From positions 1 through 59,908 of the forward strand of contig CAZELU010000007.1 in the NCBI GenBank assembly GCA_964513215.1: DNA of 59,908 bases. The letters are read 5' to 3'. Positions 18,349 to 27,259 of this stretch are shown here, piece after piece. Within the stretch, counting starts at the first letter, position 1; every line of letters begins with the position of its first letter. The DNA is from Casp-actino8 sp964513215. GTDB taxonomy: Bacteria; Actinomycetota; Acidimicrobiia; Acidimicrobiales; Ilumatobacteraceae. The notes below the pieces were generated by a model. It saw nothing but the letters and a program-made list of their open reading frames with translations, was not told where the DNA came from and did not search any database. Made by a program: the position numbers and the translations under genes.

Positions 18349-18932
18349 GGGGCACTTCCGGGTGTTTGACGTTCGGAACTCGGGTCTTGGTTCCCGATCG
18401 GCTGCGATGACGAGTCGCGAAGAAGGCTCGCCAATTGGGATCGACCACGTGAAATGCGCGAGCGCACCGTTCCGATGGGGATGTCGAGGACGTCGGCGAT
18501 CTCGTCGTAGTCAAGATCGGCCAGGTCTCGGAGCACGACGGCCGTCCGGAACTCGAGTGGTATCCGGAGCAGGGCGGCCTCCACGAGTTGACGGTCGTCG
18601 AGGTTCGATACTGCTGAAGTCGACGGGTCGGGTCGGTCGAAGTCGTGATGGTCGGAAGACGGAACATCGCGGCGACCGCGACGCCTGATTTCGTCGAGGG
18701 CCGCGTTGGTCGCGATACGCCACACCCACGTCGAGAACGACGAGCGTTGGTCGAACGAACCGATGTTGCGGGCGATGGAGATGAGCGCGTTCTGTGCAGC
18801 GTCGTCGGCATCGGCATGTCGCCCGAGCAATCGCCGGCAAGCGGTCAGAATGCGCGGATAGTGCTCACGAAGCAGCGTGTCGAGAGCGGCACGATCTCCG
18901 TTGATGGCCCGCCGAACGAGAAGCTCGTTCAC
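18345..18932 (-). CDS. ECF-type RNA polymerase sigma factor
   Basis: The 195-residue protein has sigma region 2 (ADADDAAQNALISIARNIGSF and FSTWVWRIATNAALDEIRR) and region 4 (LRIPLEFRTAVVLRDLADL and DEIADVLDIPIGTVRSRISR), and no region 3. It lies between a Ser/Thr kinase and an anti-sigma gene, with 4-base overlaps on both sides. The position in front of trxB-trxA-cwlM parallels mycobacterial sigM. The GTG at 18932 overlaps the kinase stop. Confidence 0.93.
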   Translation of the reverse strand: MNELLVRRAINGDRAALDTLLREHYPRILTACRRLLGRHADADDAAQNALISIARNIGSFDQRSSFSTWVWRIATNAALDEIRRRGRRDVPSSDHHDFDRPDPSTSAVSNLDDRQLVEAALLRIPLEFRTAVVLRDLADLDYDEIADVLDIPIGTVRSRISRGRSQLASLLRDSSSQPIGNQDPSSERQTPGSAP

Positions 18933-20521
18933 GGTGCGGGAGAGACGCGAATCTCGGCGATACCTCCGCGGTAGGGGTTGTCGCGACTACACGAGCCGTC
19001 ACGGCCAACTTCGCGGAGGTACACCATCACGTACTGCATGGGTTCGGCCATGACGCCGACCAAAGTGGGGCCGTCACCGGCGGTCGCCGACGCAATCGCT
19101 GATCCCCATGCGTCGATGTCGTCGCTCAGGGCGTTCGACGCGTACATCTCGGCACGCCATGCGTCGCCCACCACATCGACATCGACCTTGGCGAGATTGG
19201 CTTCGGTGAGTTGAACGACCAGACCGACACCAGATTTGCTGCCGAACGTCGATGACTTGTAGCAGACGGTCGACCACGCAGTGCCGACATCGCCGTCGGT
19301 GGTCAGTGCCGCGCCACCATCGTTCTCGGTGCGGTCACCTTCGGGATCGAACGTCGACACGCCCAGAATCGTCGGCGGTCCGGTCGGTGCTGGTGGTGCG
19401 GTGGTGGCCGCGATTTGCGGCGGTGTGTCGTCACCACCGGTCACGACACGGATCACGAGAGCACCCACGGCGATGATCGCGACCGCGAGACCACCGATCA
19501 GAACCGGGGATGGCTTCCACGGCCGCAGCGTTCCGCCCGACGGTGTGGGCGAGATCGACGGTCGTGTCGATGGTTGCGACGGTGTGTGGCCCGATGGCCG
19601 AATGATCTTCCCGGGTGTGGGTGTGCGATCGGTTCCGGCTGGATGGCCGGCTACACCGCGCGCCGCGGATCCGTCTCCGTTGAGGGCCGCCTTCAGCGCG
19701 GCCCGAGCCTCGGCTCCGCTGGCGTATCGCTTGTCGGGTCGACGCTCGAGCATGCGATGGATCACCCGCGCCAGTTCCGGACTCACATCGGGTCGTATCT
19801 GATTGAGGTCGGTGGGGTCGCGCTGCAGTCGAGCCAGGGCGGTCTCGGTGTCGTTCTTGCCGGTGAAAGGAACCTTTCCGGCCAGACATTCGTAGAGAAC
19901 GAGACCAAGTGAGTACAGATCGGCTCGCAGGTCGAGTTCGTCACCCTTCACCTGTTCGGGAGACAGGTACTTCGCCGTGCCCATCATGATGTTCTCGCTG
20001 GTGAGATCGTCACCGGTTCCGAGAGCCTTGGCGATGCCGAAGTCGGTGAGCATCACACGCGCATCCTTGGTGACGAGCACGTTGCCGGGCTTCACGTCGC
20101 GGTGGATGATGCCATTGGCGTGGGCGGCGTCGAGGGCCGAACAGATGCCGGTCCCGATGTGAACGGTGAGCTTCGGTGTGAGTCTCTTCTTCTCGTCGAG
20201 GAGTGCGCGAAGCGACTTGCCGTCGATGAACTCCATGATCACGGCCTGTCGACCATGATCGGCCACGGCGTCGTACACCGTCACGATGTTCGGATGCGTG
20301 AGGCTGGCCGCTGCGATGGCTTCTCGTCGAAATCTCTCGGCCACGGTTCCGTCGGCGGCGAGGTGTGGTTTCAGCAACTTGACTGCGACAGTGCGTGACA
20401 ACTGGAGGTCGGTGGCCTTCCAGACATCGGCCATGCCTCCGTGAGCCCACGCTTCATCGAGTCGATAGCGACCGGCGATGACCGTGTTCGGTTCAGGAGG
20501 TTGTGACGCGTTCACGGACAT
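18929..20521 (-). CDS. membrane Ser/Thr protein kinase with MviN-type extracellular domain
   Basis: The 530-residue protein has an N-terminal kinase domain (about 18-280) with Lys48 in VAVKLLK, HRDVKPGN (His140-Arg141-Asp142) and DFG (160-162), all intact. A Pro/Thr-rich linker follows, then a membrane helix (about 340-362) and an extracellular domain (about 395-530) beginning near STFDPEGDRTENDGG. That domain resembles the C-terminal extracellular part of mycobacterial MviN/Rv3910. No murJ-like gene lies beside it. Genes downstream (sigma, anti-sigma) overlap by 4 bp. The call combines residues I can see with family knowledge for the extracellular part. Confidence 0.9.
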   Translation of the reverse strand: MSVNASQPPEPNTVIAGRYRLDEAWAHGGMADVWKATDLQLSRTVAVKLLKPHLAADGTVAERFRREAIAAASLTHPNIVTVYDAVADHGRQAVIMEFIDGKSLRALLDEKKRLTPKLTVHIGTGICSALDAAHANGIIHRDVKPGNVLVTKDARVMLTDFGIAKALGTGDDLTSENIMMGTAKYLSPEQVKGDELDLRADLYSLGLVLYECLAGKVPFTGKNDTETALARLQRDPTDLNQIRPDVSPELARVIHRMLERRPDKRYASGAEARAALKAALNGDGSAARGVAGHPAGTDRTPTPGKIIRPSGHTPSQPSTRPSISPTPSGGTLRPWKPSPVLIGGLAVAIIAVGALVIRVVTGGDDTPPQIAATTAPPAPTGPPTILGVSTFDPEGDRTENDGGAALTTDGDVGTAWSTVCYKSSTFGSKSGVGLVVQLTEANLAKVDVDVVGDAWRAEMYASNALSDDIDAWGSAIASATAGDGPTLVGVMAEPMQYVMVYLREVGRDGSCSRDNPYRGGIAEIRVSPAP

Positions 20522-20576
20522 GCTCGAACGAACACGCTAGTTGTGCGTCGTGGAGCGGACGGGGAATGGCGTCGGG

Positions 20577-21422
20577 TCAGTTGCGGAAGTACGCGACACC
20601 GATCGTTCCACGACCAGCGTGCGCACCGATGACCGCTCCGATTTCTCCGACGAGAATGTCTCCGGAGTGAACGGTCTTCAACTGTGCGACGAAAGCGTCG
20701 ACGTCACTGCAGTCAGCGTGAAGGACACACAATTGGCTGATGCCGGGTGACGCGCTCACCTGACGCACCTTGTCGACCAAGAAAGCGATGGCCTTACCGC
20801 GCGTGCGCTGCTTGCCGCCCTCTTGAACCACGCCGTCCTTCACCTCGATGATGGGTTTGATCGAGAGAACCGAGCCGAGCATGGCCTGGGCACCGCCGAT
20901 TCGGCCACCCTTCTTGAGGTTCTCGAGGGTGTCGAGGGCGCCCCAGAGTTCGCAACGACCCACCAGATCGCGGGCCAAGGCCTCGACCTCGTGAAGTTCG
21001 GCGCCTTGGCGGGCGGCCCGAGCGCATTCGACCACGATGGCTCCCAGTCCGAGTGAGACCGACCGGCTGTCGACGACCGAAATCGGAACGAGGGACGACA
21101 AGGACGCCGCCGCCATCTCCGCACTCTGCAAAGTGGCCGACAGCGCACCCGAGAGATTGATCATGACGACCCCAGTGGCGCCTTGCGACACGACGGTGCG
21201 GATGGCCTGCTCGAAGCGTCCGGGCGAGGGCGCCGCGGTGGACGGCAAGACCGACGACGCCGAGCAACGGGCCCAGAACTCGGCCGTGGTCAACTGCTCG
21301 CGGTCGACGAACTCGTCATCGCCGAAGCGGATGAAGAGGGGGACGACCTCGATGCCCAGGGAGCGCACGACCTCGTCGGGAAGGTCGCAGGAACTGTCGG
21401 TGATGATCCGGACGTTGGCCAC
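20577..21422 (-). CDS. DegV family fatty-acid-binding protein
   Basis: The 281-residue protein begins with VRIITDSSCDLPDEVVRSLGI, the diagnostic DegV N-terminus, and has GATGVVMINLSGALSATLQS and GRIGGAQAMLGSVLSIKPII. DegV proteins bind fatty acids and in some bacteria feed the FakA kinase. The gene starts at GTG 21422, with a leaderless -10 box inside the end of the upstream DUF6049 gene, so it may be transcribed separately. The gap to the kinase downstream is 55 bp and shows no gene. Confidence 0.92.
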   Translation of the reverse strand: MANVRIITDSSCDLPDEVVRSLGIEVVPLFIRFGDDEFVDREQLTTAEFWARCSASSVLPSTAAPSPGRFEQAIRTVVSQGATGVVMINLSGALSATLQSAEMAAASLSSLVPISVVDSRSVSLGLGAIVVECARAARQGAELHEVEALARDLVGRCELWGALDTLENLKKGGRIGGAQAMLGSVLSIKPIIEVKDGVVQEGGKQRTRGKAIAFLVDKVRQVSASPGISQLCVLHADCSDVDAFVAQLKTVHSGDILVGEIGAVIGAHAGRGTIGVAYFRN

Positions 21423-21428
21423 GGACGC

Positions 21429-21434
21429 AGGTTA
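21429..21434 (-). promoter_or_regulatory. leaderless -10 box for degV
   Basis: TAACCT on the minus strand, six nt (GCGTCC) from the GTG start. Confidence 0.5.
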
Positions 21435-23513
21435 GTTGTTGGGGTCGTCGGGGGTCTGACGAGGTGTGTCGCCACTCGGATGACGACGCGTGGTGTCGGT
21501 GACCAGGTTCTGTCGCTCGCGATGCCGCCGGCGGAAGTGGTGAATCCACCACACAGCCAGCAGGAGGAGAGCCATGACCGTCACCAACTGTCCGAGGCCC
21601 GCCAAAGCGTTCACGCGGGCGGTGAACACGATGGGCTGAGTGAGGGGCAACTGGCCCTCAGGGGTCAGAAGTTGAACCGTCACCGGGAATCGACCGTTGG
21701 TGCGGGCTTCCACCGGAATCTCGACCGAGGTGATGGCCGTAGGCGCCAGCTTCACCACGAGTTCACCCTCCGGAAAACGCAACTTCGACGACGCGAGGCG
21801 GACTCGGACGGAGAGTTCGGTTGGGGAGTCGTTCCGCAGGCTGAGCCGAATTTCGCTATCGCGTCCCCCGAGCGTGAAGGTGGTGGATGCGGGGGTTGCG
21901 ACTTGGCTGCCCAAGGCATCGGTCTCTTGTCGGACCACGTCGGCGTAGGCGAAACGAACGTCGTCGGAGAATCGCTGATCGGGCAAGACGTCGAGGATGC
22001 GGCGCCACATGGCCGGACGCTCGTCACCGTCGGGAAGCATGGAGGCGAACGCGTCGATGCGCGCACCGGTGAGATAAAGGGCTTCGGCGGGTGAGGACGA
22101 AGCAGCCGGACCGGTGGCCGGTAACCGAATGGCCGCCGGCCGACCATCCACGAGTCCGACACTCGTGCGCGACAAAGCGTCGTCGAGCGACACGAGTTCG
22201 ACCTCGTTCGACGAACTCAACGTGTCGGCCAACGCGACCGTGAGGTCGGTCGACATCAGAGACCCGTCGTTGGTGGTGAGGATCAACGAACGGCCTGACA
22301 GCGATTCGCCGGCGTCGGCGAGTTCGCGCCGCAAGACCTTGATCTCGGCCAACACGTGCTGGGCCGCGAGGTAGGCATCGCTCGGTGGGGCACTTGATGC
22401 GACGGTGAGGCGCGAGGCGAGTGCACCGTCGGGGACCATGGCGTCGATGAACCCTCCACTCGACAGTTCGACCTCGACTTTGCGGGTGGGATCCGCGAAC
22501 CCCAAGCCGCCGAAGTCCCCCGCGTCGGTCGCCGCCGGTGTGATGAGAATCCCCCGGAACCCGAGGTCGCGGATGAATTGGGCTCCCGTGGCCGACAGCG
22601 CTCGGGTCTGGATCCAGGCCGTTCGGCTCGACCGTGATTCGGGAAGAGCGTCGACCAACGCGTCCTCCCCGAGGCGAAGTTGGCCGACGAAGATGTCGTT
22701 CGTCTGCGAGTCGGCCATCGAGCCCGGGTCGACTTGGACATAAGGCATCGACAGGAACGAGGGTGAGTCGGCGAATTGCAGTCGGGTGAGGAGTTCGGCG
22801 TCTTCGGGTGTCGAGCGACCGAGTCCTTCCACCAGTTCGGGGCGTAGCGCAATGGTGAGCGGTGTTCCCGGCAGCGATTCGATGATGGTGGCCAATTCAG
22901 CGACACGCGAGCGATCGGCCGCCCGCACGGTTGTGGTCGCGTCGGGCTGGAGCGTGACGTCGCCGTCGACCGAGCCGACCACGGCGACGGGTAGCGACTG
23001 TTCGATGGCAGGTACGTCTCGTCCGTCTGGAAGTCGTTCGACGAACGTGATGATCCGATCGACGCTGTTGCCATCGACTTCGAGACCGATCGAGAGCGGA
23101 TAAAGACCCGCCGCTGACATCTGCATGCGTTCGCGGGTGCGAGTACCGATCTCGATCGGAATCACCAGATCGATGACACCCGACGCATCGCGTTGTTCGA
23201 CGGGGAAGCGCATGCTGTCGATCGTCGACGGCAGATTTCCATCGATGGCGTCCTGAACGGCGGCGCGGGTGGTGACCGGACGATGCGCGGTGACGAGGAC
23301 CGATGTCGGAGCGCCGGAACCAAGCGCACTCGGACCCTGCAAGAACACGCTGAGATCGATGGTCGACCCCTCGATGCCGGCCACGTACTGATCTTGTGAC
23401 ACCAGGGCGCCGACACTCTCGGGGATTTCGGCCCGGGCCGATCCCGACGACGAGGTGAAGACCAGCGACACGAGTGCGACCGCGGCCCATCCCGACGCCA
23501 TGACGCGTCTCAT
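21432..23513 (-). CDS. DUF6049 family secreted/membrane protein
   Basis: The 693-residue protein has an N-terminal signal-like segment (AAVALVSLVFTSSSGSARA), a long extracellular region with several Thr/Ser-rich domains, a C-terminal Ig-like stretch (LRFPEGELVVKLAPTAITSV), and one membrane helix near the end (LGQLVTVMALLLLAVWWIHH), then a short cytoplasmic tail. Proteins of this type sit next to MviN in mycobacteria (Rv3909), which matches the nearby CCA-type nucleotidyltransferase and sigma unit. No catalytic motif is visible. Its ATG overlaps the GNAT stop (ATGA). Confidence 0.8.
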   Translation of the reverse strand: MRRVMASGWAAVALVSLVFTSSSGSARAEIPESVGALVSQDQYVAGIEGSTIDLSVFLQGPSALGSGAPTSVLVTAHRPVTTRAAVQDAIDGNLPSTIDSMRFPVEQRDASGVIDLVIPIEIGTRTRERMQMSAAGLYPLSIGLEVDGNSVDRIITFVERLPDGRDVPAIEQSLPVAVVGSVDGDVTLQPDATTTVRAADRSRVAELATIIESLPGTPLTIALRPELVEGLGRSTPEDAELLTRLQFADSPSFLSMPYVQVDPGSMADSQTNDIFVGQLRLGEDALVDALPESRSSRTAWIQTRALSATGAQFIRDLGFRGILITPAATDAGDFGGLGFADPTRKVEVELSSGGFIDAMVPDGALASRLTVASSAPPSDAYLAAQHVLAEIKVLRRELADAGESLSGRSLILTTNDGSLMSTDLTVALADTLSSSNEVELVSLDDALSRTSVGLVDGRPAAIRLPATGPAASSSPAEALYLTGARIDAFASMLPDGDERPAMWRRILDVLPDQRFSDDVRFAYADVVRQETDALGSQVATPASTTFTLGGRDSEIRLSLRNDSPTELSVRVRLASSKLRFPEGELVVKLAPTAITSVEIPVEARTNGRFPVTVQLLTPEGQLPLTQPIVFTARVNALAGLGQLVTVMALLLLAVWWIHHFRRRHRERQNLVTDTTRRHPSGDTPRQTPDDPNN

Positions 23514-24304
23514 CGTGCCGTCCTGTCAGTGAGGTCGTCGAGTGCCAGCACCGACAGGCTCTCCTCGAGCGGCTCGAATCCGAAACGTCGGTACAGGTCG
23601 AGTGCACGTTCGTTGTCGAAGTTCGTGTTGACGAGGACGTCATCCACACGTCGCCGCTGCAACCACACGAGACCGTCGACGAGTAGTGATGATGCGACGC
23701 CACGACCCTCGAAGTCGGGATGCACGGCCAGACGTTGCACGAAGCCCGCCGCACCGTTGCGTCCGGTGATCATGTAGCCAGCGGGTTCGTCGTTCGCGGT
23801 CACGGCCAGACGAACACGATGTTGTGGCGTGGCCTGACACGCATCGAGGATGCCGGTGGCATCGAGATCCCAACCGTCGACGAAAGCCGCTCGATCGATT
23901 CGCGCGAGCGTCGCAACCTGACGTGATCCGCGCACGGCGCGCAATTCATGACGTGAAGCACCGGATGACGAATCGTGAAGTGCCCCCTCGAGGCGATCGT
24001 TCGGCCGGTCGAGTTCGAGACGGAGCAGCGCGAGTCGTTGGATGGAGACGAAACCCAACTGGGTGAAAGGGGGTGTCGCCGATGCGGACAGTGCACCGGT
24101 TCGCACACTCGTGAAACCGTGATCGCGAGTGACTGCGAGCCACGTCTCGAGAGTGTTGACCGTGGGTGCTTTGGTGTGATCGGTGAGGACGAGTTGTGCG
24201 ATAAGGGGTTGGTGCGGCCAGGGTCGTAGACGCGCTCGAGTCCGACCGTCGTCGAGCAGACGTGGAAGTCCGTCGCGGCGTCGTTGACGCAAGCCGGTGA
24301 TCAC
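23510..24304 (-). CDS. GNAT N-acetyltransferase with two GNAT-like halves
   Basis: The 264-residue protein has a C-terminal acetyltransferase domain with the acetyl-CoA loop VHPDFEGRGVASSLLVDGLV and the closing motif YRRFGFEPLEESLSVLALDD. The N-terminal half ends with a degenerate GNAT-like stretch (FTQLGFVSIQRLALLRLEL), suggesting a tandem arrangement as in mycothiol synthases; the substrate cannot be read from sequence. I start it at GTG 24304; the TACCGT -10 box six nt upstream makes it a predicted leaderless gene. It is co-linear with DUF6049. Confidence 0.8.
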   Translation of the reverse strand: MITGLRQRRRDGLPRLLDDGRTRARLRPWPHQPLIAQLVLTDHTKAPTVNTLETWLAVTRDHGFTSVRTGALSASATPPFTQLGFVSIQRLALLRLELDRPNDRLEGALHDSSSGASRHELRAVRGSRQVATLARIDRAAFVDGWDLDATGILDACQATPQHRVRLAVTANDEPAGYMITGRNGAAGFVQRLAVHPDFEGRGVASSLLVDGLVWLQRRRVDDVLVNTNFDNERALDLYRRFGFEPLEESLSVLALDDLTDRTAR

Positions 24305-24310
24305 GTCAGA

Positions 24311-24316
24311 ACGGTA
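24311..24316 (-). promoter_or_regulatory. -10 box for the GNAT gene (overlaps the HDAC -10)
   Basis: TACCGT on the minus strand, six nt (TCTGAC) from the GNAT GTG; it shares two bases with the plus-strand hexamer at 24315-24320. Confidence 0.5.
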
Positions 24317-24320
24317 GCGT
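24315..24320 (+). promoter_or_regulatory. -10 box for the HDAC-like gene
   Basis: TAGCGT, eight nt (CGCGGGCG) before ATG 24329. Together with the opposing box it forms a compact divergent promoter. Confidence 0.45.
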
Positions 24321-24328
24321 CGCGGGCG

Positions 24329-25348
24329 ATGACGGTGTTGTTCGCAACGCACGAGGCGTATCTCGACCACATCGTGGGCCCTCGGCATCCCGAGCGCCCC
24401 GAGCGTCTCGGTGCGGTGATCGACGGTGCCCAGGTGTTCGCCGACTCCTTGGTCCCGATCGTCCCGCGAGCCGCGACCCGTGAGCAGTTGCTGCGGGTGC
24501 ACCACTCGGCGCTCGTCGACAAGGTCGAGTCGGTGTCGCGGGCCGGTGGTGGACGACTCGACCCCGACACAGTGGCCAGTCCCGGTACATGGGAAGCCGC
24601 GCGACTCGCATCAGGCGCGGGCCTCACCGCCATCGACGAGTTGGTTGCTGGTCGAGGATCGGCGGCGTTCTGTGCGGTACGGCCGCCGGGTCATCACGCG
24701 ACACGGGCCGACACGATGGGATTCTGTTTGCTGTCGAACGTCGCGGTGGCTGCCGCCGAATTGGCCGAGCGCGGTGAACGCGTCGCGATCGTCGACTTCG
24801 ACGCTCACCACGGGAACGGCACACAAGACGTCTTCTGGGCCGACCCCCGTGTGATGTTCGTGTCGCTGCATCAGTGGCCGCTCTATCCGGGCACCGGCTG
24901 GTTCGAAGAGATCGGAATCGGCGACGCCGTCGGTACGACACTCAACGTTCCGATGCCACCACGATCGACCGGAGTCGATTATCTACATGCCATCGATCGA
25001 CTGGTCGAACCGATTTGCCGATCGTTCGATCCCACCTGGCTGATCATCTCGGCCGGTTTCGACGCGCATCGAGCCGATCCGATCACCGACATGGCCTTGA
25101 CTGCGGGCGACTACAACGAGATCGTCACCCGTCTCCTTCCACTCGCTCCGGCCGGTCGGCGACTGGTCATGCTCGAAGGCGGGTACGACCTCGATGCACT
25201 ACGTGCGTCGACGACCGCCACGGTCGGCGCCCTACTCGACACTGCGATTCGGCCCGAAGAAGCTGCCACGGTTGGTTCTCCACTCGCCGAGCAGATGATC
25301 GAACGAATCCGCCGTTACTGGATCGATCGCGGACTCCTCGTCGCCTGA
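24329..25348 (+). CDS. histone deacetylase-like (AcuC/HDAC family) hydrolase
   Basis: The 339-residue protein begins TVLFATHEAYLDH. It has the class signature PPGHHATRADTMGFC, the metal-binding VDFDAHHGNGTQDVFW, and a C-terminal tail with MLEGGYDLDAL. These zinc enzymes deacetylate acetyl-lysine or small acetylated amines and polyamines; the physiological substrate is not evident. The start at ATG 24329 gives a predicted leaderless transcript, divergent from the GNAT gene 24 bp away. An in-frame earlier start at 24284 has no support. Confidence 0.92.
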   Translation: MTVLFATHEAYLDHIVGPRHPERPERLGAVIDGAQVFADSLVPIVPRAATREQLLRVHHSALVDKVESVSRAGGGRLDPDTVASPGTWEAARLASGAGLTAIDELVAGRGSAAFCAVRPPGHHATRADTMGFCLLSNVAVAAAELAERGERVAIVDFDAHHGNGTQDVFWADPRVMFVSLHQWPLYPGTGWFEEIGIGDAVGTTLNVPMPPRSTGVDYLHAIDRLVEPICRSFDPTWLIISAGFDAHRADPITDMALTAGDYNEIVTRLLPLAPAGRRLVMLEGGYDLDALRASTTATVGALLDTAIRPEEAATVGSPLAEQMIERIRRYWIDRGLLVA

Positions 25349-25360
25349 CCCCGTTCGTCG

Positions 25361-25366
25361 TAGCCT
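25361..25366 (+). promoter_or_regulatory. leaderless -10 box for pcnA
   Basis: TAGCCT, six nt (GACCCC) before GTG 25373. Confidence 0.55.
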
Positions 25367-25372
25367 GACCCC

Positions 25373-26791
25373 GTGGTTCCCGAGCGCTTCGCGCCTGTTC
25401 TGTCGGAAGTGGCCGATGTCGCGGCGCTCTTTCGCGCAGCGGGCAAGCGCTTGTACTTGGTCGGCGGCACCGTTCGCGATCTGCTGGGCGGTCTCGACTT
25501 CGACGGGCTCGACTACGACGCCACGACCGATGCGCGACCCGATGAGATCAAGAAGATCATCGCGCCGTGGGCCGATGCCGTGTGGACACAAGGTGAGAAG
25601 TTCGGAACGATCGGTGCCCGTAAAGGAACTCGGGTCTACGAGATCACCACGCATCGAGCCGAGGCGTACCACCCCGACACTCGTAAACCCGACGTCGAAT
25701 TCGCCGACGCGATCGAAACCGATCTGTCGCGTCGCGACTTCACCATCAACTCGATGGCACTCGAGGTGACCGCCGATTCGCCAACTCTTGTCGATCCCTT
25801 CGGCGGTGCGGCCGATCTCTTGACTCGCGTGCTGCGCACACCGCTCGATCCCGACATCAGTTTCAGCGATGATCCTTTGCGCATGATGCGGGCGGCGCGT
25901 TTCGTTGCTCGCTTCCAGATGACCCCAGTACCTGAACTAGTCGCGGCGGTTCACCGTATGAAGGATCGTCTCGAGATCGTGTCAGCCGAACGAATTCGCG
26001 ACGAACTCAACAAGTTGATCGTGGTCGATGCGCCGTCGGCCGGACTCTGGTTCCTCGTCGAGACCGGCTTGGCCGATCTGTTCCTTCCCGAATTGCCGGC
26101 CATGCGTCTCGAACACGATCCGATCCATCGTCACAAGGACGTTCTCACTCACACGCTCGCAGTGATCGAAAACGTACGACCCGACGCCCATCCCGACTTC
26201 GACTTCCGTAAGACGCGCCTGGCTGCTCTGTTCCACGACGTCGGTAAGCCCAAGACCCGCGGCTACTTGCAGGGCAAAGGAACGACCTTCCATATGCATG
26301 ACGTGGTCGGGGCGAAGATGACGCGTAAACGACTCGTCGCGCTTCGTTTCCCGAATGAAGACATCGACGATGTCACCGAACTCGTGCGACTCCACCTACG
26401 GTTCCACACGTATCAAATGGGATGGACCGATTCGGCCGTGCGGCGTTACGTGAACGATGCCGGCCCACTTCTCGACGAACTGAACGTGCTGACGCGCTGT
26501 GACTGCACCACGCGGAACGAGAAGAAGGCTCTGCGTCTGGCCCAGCGCATGGACGAACTAGAGAATCGCATCGCGTCTTTGGCCGCACAGGAAGAACTGA
26601 AGGCCATTCGCCCCGAGATGGACGGCGTGGCCGTGATGCAGCACCTCGGTCTGTCACCGTCACGCGCGGTCGGCGATGCGCTGGATTTCTTGCTCGAGAT
26701 TCGTCTCGACGAGGGTCTTGTGGGAGACGTGGAAATTCGTCGTCGTCTCGACGAATGGTGGGCGCGTCGGGCCACCTCGACCGAGGGCTAG
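25373..26791 (+). CDS. pcnA: CCA tRNA nucleotidyltransferase/poly(A) polymerase family protein
   Basis: The 472-residue protein has the nucleotidyltransferase motif LVGGTVRDLL, the substrate region DYDATTDARP, an RNA-binding region (RRDFTINSMALEV), and a C-terminal HD domain (LAALFHDVGKPKTR). The mycobacterial homologue (PcnA) lies next to the DUF6049/MviN region, as here. In the tRNA CCA-adding role it repairs tRNA 3' ends; the HD domain suggests an additional phosphatase/phosphodiesterase activity. The GTG at 25373 is predicted leaderless. Confidence 0.93.
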   Translation: MVPERFAPVLSEVADVAALFRAAGKRLYLVGGTVRDLLGGLDFDGLDYDATTDARPDEIKKIIAPWADAVWTQGEKFGTIGARKGTRVYEITTHRAEAYHPDTRKPDVEFADAIETDLSRRDFTINSMALEVTADSPTLVDPFGGAADLLTRVLRTPLDPDISFSDDPLRMMRAARFVARFQMTPVPELVAAVHRMKDRLEIVSAERIRDELNKLIVVDAPSAGLWFLVETGLADLFLPELPAMRLEHDPIHRHKDVLTHTLAVIENVRPDAHPDFDFRKTRLAALFHDVGKPKTRGYLQGKGTTFHMHDVVGAKMTRKRLVALRFPNEDIDDVTELVRLHLRFHTYQMGWTDSAVRRYVNDAGPLLDELNVLTRCDCTTRNEKKALRLAQRMDELENRIASLAAQEELKAIRPEMDGVAVMQHLGLSPSRAVGDALDFLLEIRLDEGLVGDVEIRRRLDEWWARRATSTEG

Positions 26792-26794
26792 TCT
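26789..26794 (+). promoter_or_regulatory. leaderless -10 box for the DUF5318 gene
   Basis: TAGTCT, seven nt (GCTCACG) before ATG 26802, overlapping the pcnA stop codon. Confidence 0.55.
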
Positions 26795-26801
26795 GCTCAC
26801 G

Positions 26802-27251
26802 ATGTCCGATCGCCGAGCGCCAGGGTCCCGTTCGTCGGGTTTCGGCACTGGTGCGTTTCGCGGTTTCTCCACGATGCGCGGTGGCCTCGTCGATCACCGG
26901 ATGGCCCGACGGGCCACGATCAACGAGTTTCATCGGGGGCGCCTCGGTCGTGAAGAAGTCTGCGACGCACACCCCGAACTGATGCGTGCCGCGCGTTCGG
27001 TGGGCAAGCCGACCAACACGCCCTGCCCGATCTGCGCCGAGGACAATCTCGTTCTTGTCACCTACGTGTTCGGTGCGAAGTTGCCCGCTCACGGCCGCCT
27101 CGCCGCCGACGACAAGGAACTTGCCGCATTCCACCGGCGTCCCGAAGAGCTGACGGCGTACGTGGTGGAGGCGTGCTGTCAGTGCCGCTGGCACTATCTC
27201 GTGCGGGCGATTCCGATCGGCGGCCAGCGCGGCCGACGCCAGGTGGGCTGA
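26802..27251 (+). CDS. DUF5318 zinc-ribbon-like protein
   Basis: The 149-residue protein has the family features EEVCDAHPELMRAARSVGKP, CPICAEDNLVLVTYVFGAKL and VVEACCQCRWHYLVRAIP. The CPIC and CCQC pairs probably bind one zinc ion. The family is widespread in Actinobacteria (mycobacterial Rv0049) with no defined function. The start at ATG 26802 is chosen because a longer frame upstream is only an overlap with pcnA and a TAGTCT -10 box precedes it. It runs up to the next membrane-protein gene. Confidence 0.85.
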   Translation: MSDRRAPGSRSSGFGTGAFRGFSTMRGGLVDHRMARRATINEFHRGRLGREEVCDAHPELMRAARSVGKPTNTPCPICAEDNLVLVTYVFGAKLPAHGRLAADDKELAAFHRRPEELTAYVVEACCQCRWHYLVRAIPIGGQRGRRQVG

Positions 27252-27259
27252 GCGCAACT

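Noticed and set aside
24305..24505. 67-residue N-terminal extension of the GNAT protein
   Set aside because: It overlaps the divergent HDAC-like gene and its promoter; the sequence is low-information Arg/His-rich shadow.
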